Source: an uncultured Bacteroidota bacterium (GTDB lineage Bacteria; Bacteroidota; Bacteroidia; Chitinophagales; Chitinophagaceae). From it: a stretch of DNA of 64,000 nucleotides. The first letter of the stretch is position 1. Every line of letters begins with the position of its first letter. A program made the position numbers and the translations under genes. The DNA lies in NCBI GenBank assembly GCA_903831575.1, contig CAIKYB010000027.1, positions 1 through 64,000 on the forward strand. The letters are read 5' to 3'. Positions 63,299 to 64,000 of this stretch are shown in pieces. The notes beneath the pieces were generated by a model. That model had not been told where the DNA came from. It saw nothing but the letters and a program-made list of their open reading frames with translations, and searched no databases.

Positions 63299-63324
63299 GT
63301 TATCACCAAAAAAAAGTAAAAAAA

Positions 63325-63771
63325 ATGGCAAAAGAAATCACCGGCTATGTGAAGCTCCAATGTAAAGGAGGGCAAGCCAACCCAGCGCCACCAATTGGTC
63401 CCGCGCTTGGTTCAAAGGGTATTAACATCATGGAGTTCTGTAAGCAGTTTAATGCAAGAACACAAGATAAACCCGGAAAAGTATTACCTGTATTGATTAC
63501 AGTGTATGCAGACAAATCATTCGATTTTATTATCAAAACTCCTCCTGCAGCAGTTCAATTAATGGACGCCGCAAAAATTACTAGCGGAAGTAAAGAATCT
63601 AACCGTGTAAAGGTTGGGAAAGTTACTTGGGCTCAAGTAGAGGAAATCGCTAAAGACAAAATGCCTGACTTAAATGCTTTTACGCTGAATAGCGCAATGA
63701 GCATGGTAGCAGGTACTGCTCGTAGCATGGGTTTAACCGTAGAAGGTAACGCTCCTTGGGATAATAATTAA
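63325..63771 (+). CDS. rplK: 50S ribosomal protein L11
   Basis: Component of the GTPase-associated centre, 148 residues, standard length. The N-terminal domain has [17 protein letters not shown] and [13 protein letters not shown]; the C-terminal RNA-binding domain has [14 protein letters not shown] and [12 protein letters not shown]. First gene of an L11-L1 unit with its own promoter and a structured leader. rplA starts 41 bases after the stop. Confidence 0.97.
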   Translation: MAKEITGYVKLQCKGGQANPAPPIGPALGSKGINIMEFCKQFNARTQDKPGKVLPVLITVYADKSFDFIIKTPPAAVQLMDAAKITSGSKESNRVKVGKVTWAQVEEIAKDKMPDLNAFTLNSAMSMVAGTARSMGLTVEGNAPWDNN

Positions 63772-63780
63772 TCGTCAATC

Positions 63781-63799
63781 TGCTCTTTTATATAGAGCA
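63781..63799 (+). promoter_or_regulatory. Hairpin between rplK and rplA
   Basis: TGCTCT and AGAGCA form a six-base stem with a seven-base loop, placed between the L11 stop and the L1 start codon. No T-run follows. It could take part in translational control by L1, which is known for this operon in other bacteria; here that is inference. Confidence 0.4.
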
Positions 63800-63812
63800 A
63801 TAAATTTTAACA

Positions 63813-64000
63813 ATGATTACTAAAAAAAGAAAAATAGCAAATGCTAAGGTTGACGAAAAGAAAGCTTATACGCTTAAGGACGCCTCAGCACTAGTAAAAC
63901 AAATCAATACCACAAAGTTTGACAGCTCTGTAGATTTACATGTTCGTTTGGGTGTAGATCCTAAAAAAGCAGATCAAGCTATACGTGGTACTGTTTCATT
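63813..64000 (+). CDS. rplA: 50S ribosomal protein L1, cut by window end
   Basis: Start ATG at 63813 (MITKKRKIANAKVD) and 62 full codons to the end of the window, of about 230 expected. The L1 pattern appears as YTLKDASALVKQ, TKFDSSVDLHVRLGVDPKKADQ (words FDSSVDLHVRLGVDPK) and IRGTV. Second gene of the L11-L1 unit. Confidence 0.95.
   Translation, partial: MITKKRKIANAKVDEKKAYTLKDASALVKQINTTKFDSSVDLHVRLGVDPKKADQAIRGTVS

Overview
The window is a 64 kb AT-rich chromosomal stretch from a member of the Bacteroidota, probably close to the Chitinophagales/Sphingobacteriales. Supporting signs are type IX secretion (T9SS) genes (a PorV-like protein, a giant C25 peptidase of the PorU2 type, and a gliding-motility C-terminal sorting domain), a TonB-dependent receptor with a carboxypeptidase-like N-terminus, promoters of the TTG/TAnnTTTG type, and almost no Shine-Dalgarno sequences except a near-perfect one before rpsU. 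It looks like ordinary chromosome: no prophage, integrative element, intact insertion sequence, CRISPR array or rRNA operon was found.

Layout. 1-2.0 kb: 3' end of lysA and a glutaryl-CoA dehydrogenase. 2.3-9.8 kb: tryptophan/kynurenine catabolism, with kmo, kynU, a RidA-type 2-aminomuconate deaminase and an aminomuconate-semialdehyde dehydrogenase on the minus strand, divergent from 3-hydroxyanthranilate dioxygenase and ACMS decarboxylase on the plus strand. The entry enzyme, tryptophan 2,3-dioxygenase, lies about 19 kb away at 28.8-29.8 kb. No kynurenine formamidase is visible. 10-35 kb: housekeeping and envelope genes (Mrp, shikimate kinase, FtsK, Pth, an FAH-family protein, an M1 peptidase, a CorC/HlyC-like protein, PAP2, an LTA-synthase-like protein, a methyltransferase, GlmM, a cysteine desulfurase, a T9SS-exported PKD protein, MutS). 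35-46.8 kb: LolA, UbiX, an alpha-oxoamine synthase of sphingolipid/sulfonolipid type, GDP-fucose synthase, a two-gene Cys-rich/beta-barrel cassette, tRNA-Gln, and a divergent cyanophycin synthetase/cyanophycinase pair followed by a TonB receptor. 46.8-58.3 kb: TyrS, the PorV-PorU2 pair, an HscA-like Hsp70, a membrane glycosyltransferase candidate and riboflavin synthase. 58.4-64 kb: a translation block rpsU, xer, hpf, tRNA-Thr-Tyr-Gly-Thr, tuf, tRNA-Trp, secE, nusG, rplK, rplA (cut by the window end). The tRNA order and anticodons match the classic E. coli thrU-tyrU-glyT-thrT-tufB operon.

How the genes work together. The kynurenine genes give a nearly complete route from tryptophan to 2-oxo-3-hexenedioate. 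CphA/CphB would store and release nitrogen as cyanophycin. PorV/PorU2 and the PKD protein belong to T9SS export.

The most unusual features are not genes. Many intergenic gaps hold a composite imperfect palindrome: a G/T-rich arm of short degenerate tandem words, then an A/C-rich arm that is roughly its reverse complement. One such pair of arms (about 6276-6308 and 6655-6674) brackets a decayed four-helix-bundle (S23/IVP family) gene, and the neighbouring deaminase gene starts inside this debris. Other points are the extended Shine-Dalgarno of rpsU, a terminator directly abutting the xer start codon, and a structured rplK leader with a perfect 20-nt palindrome.
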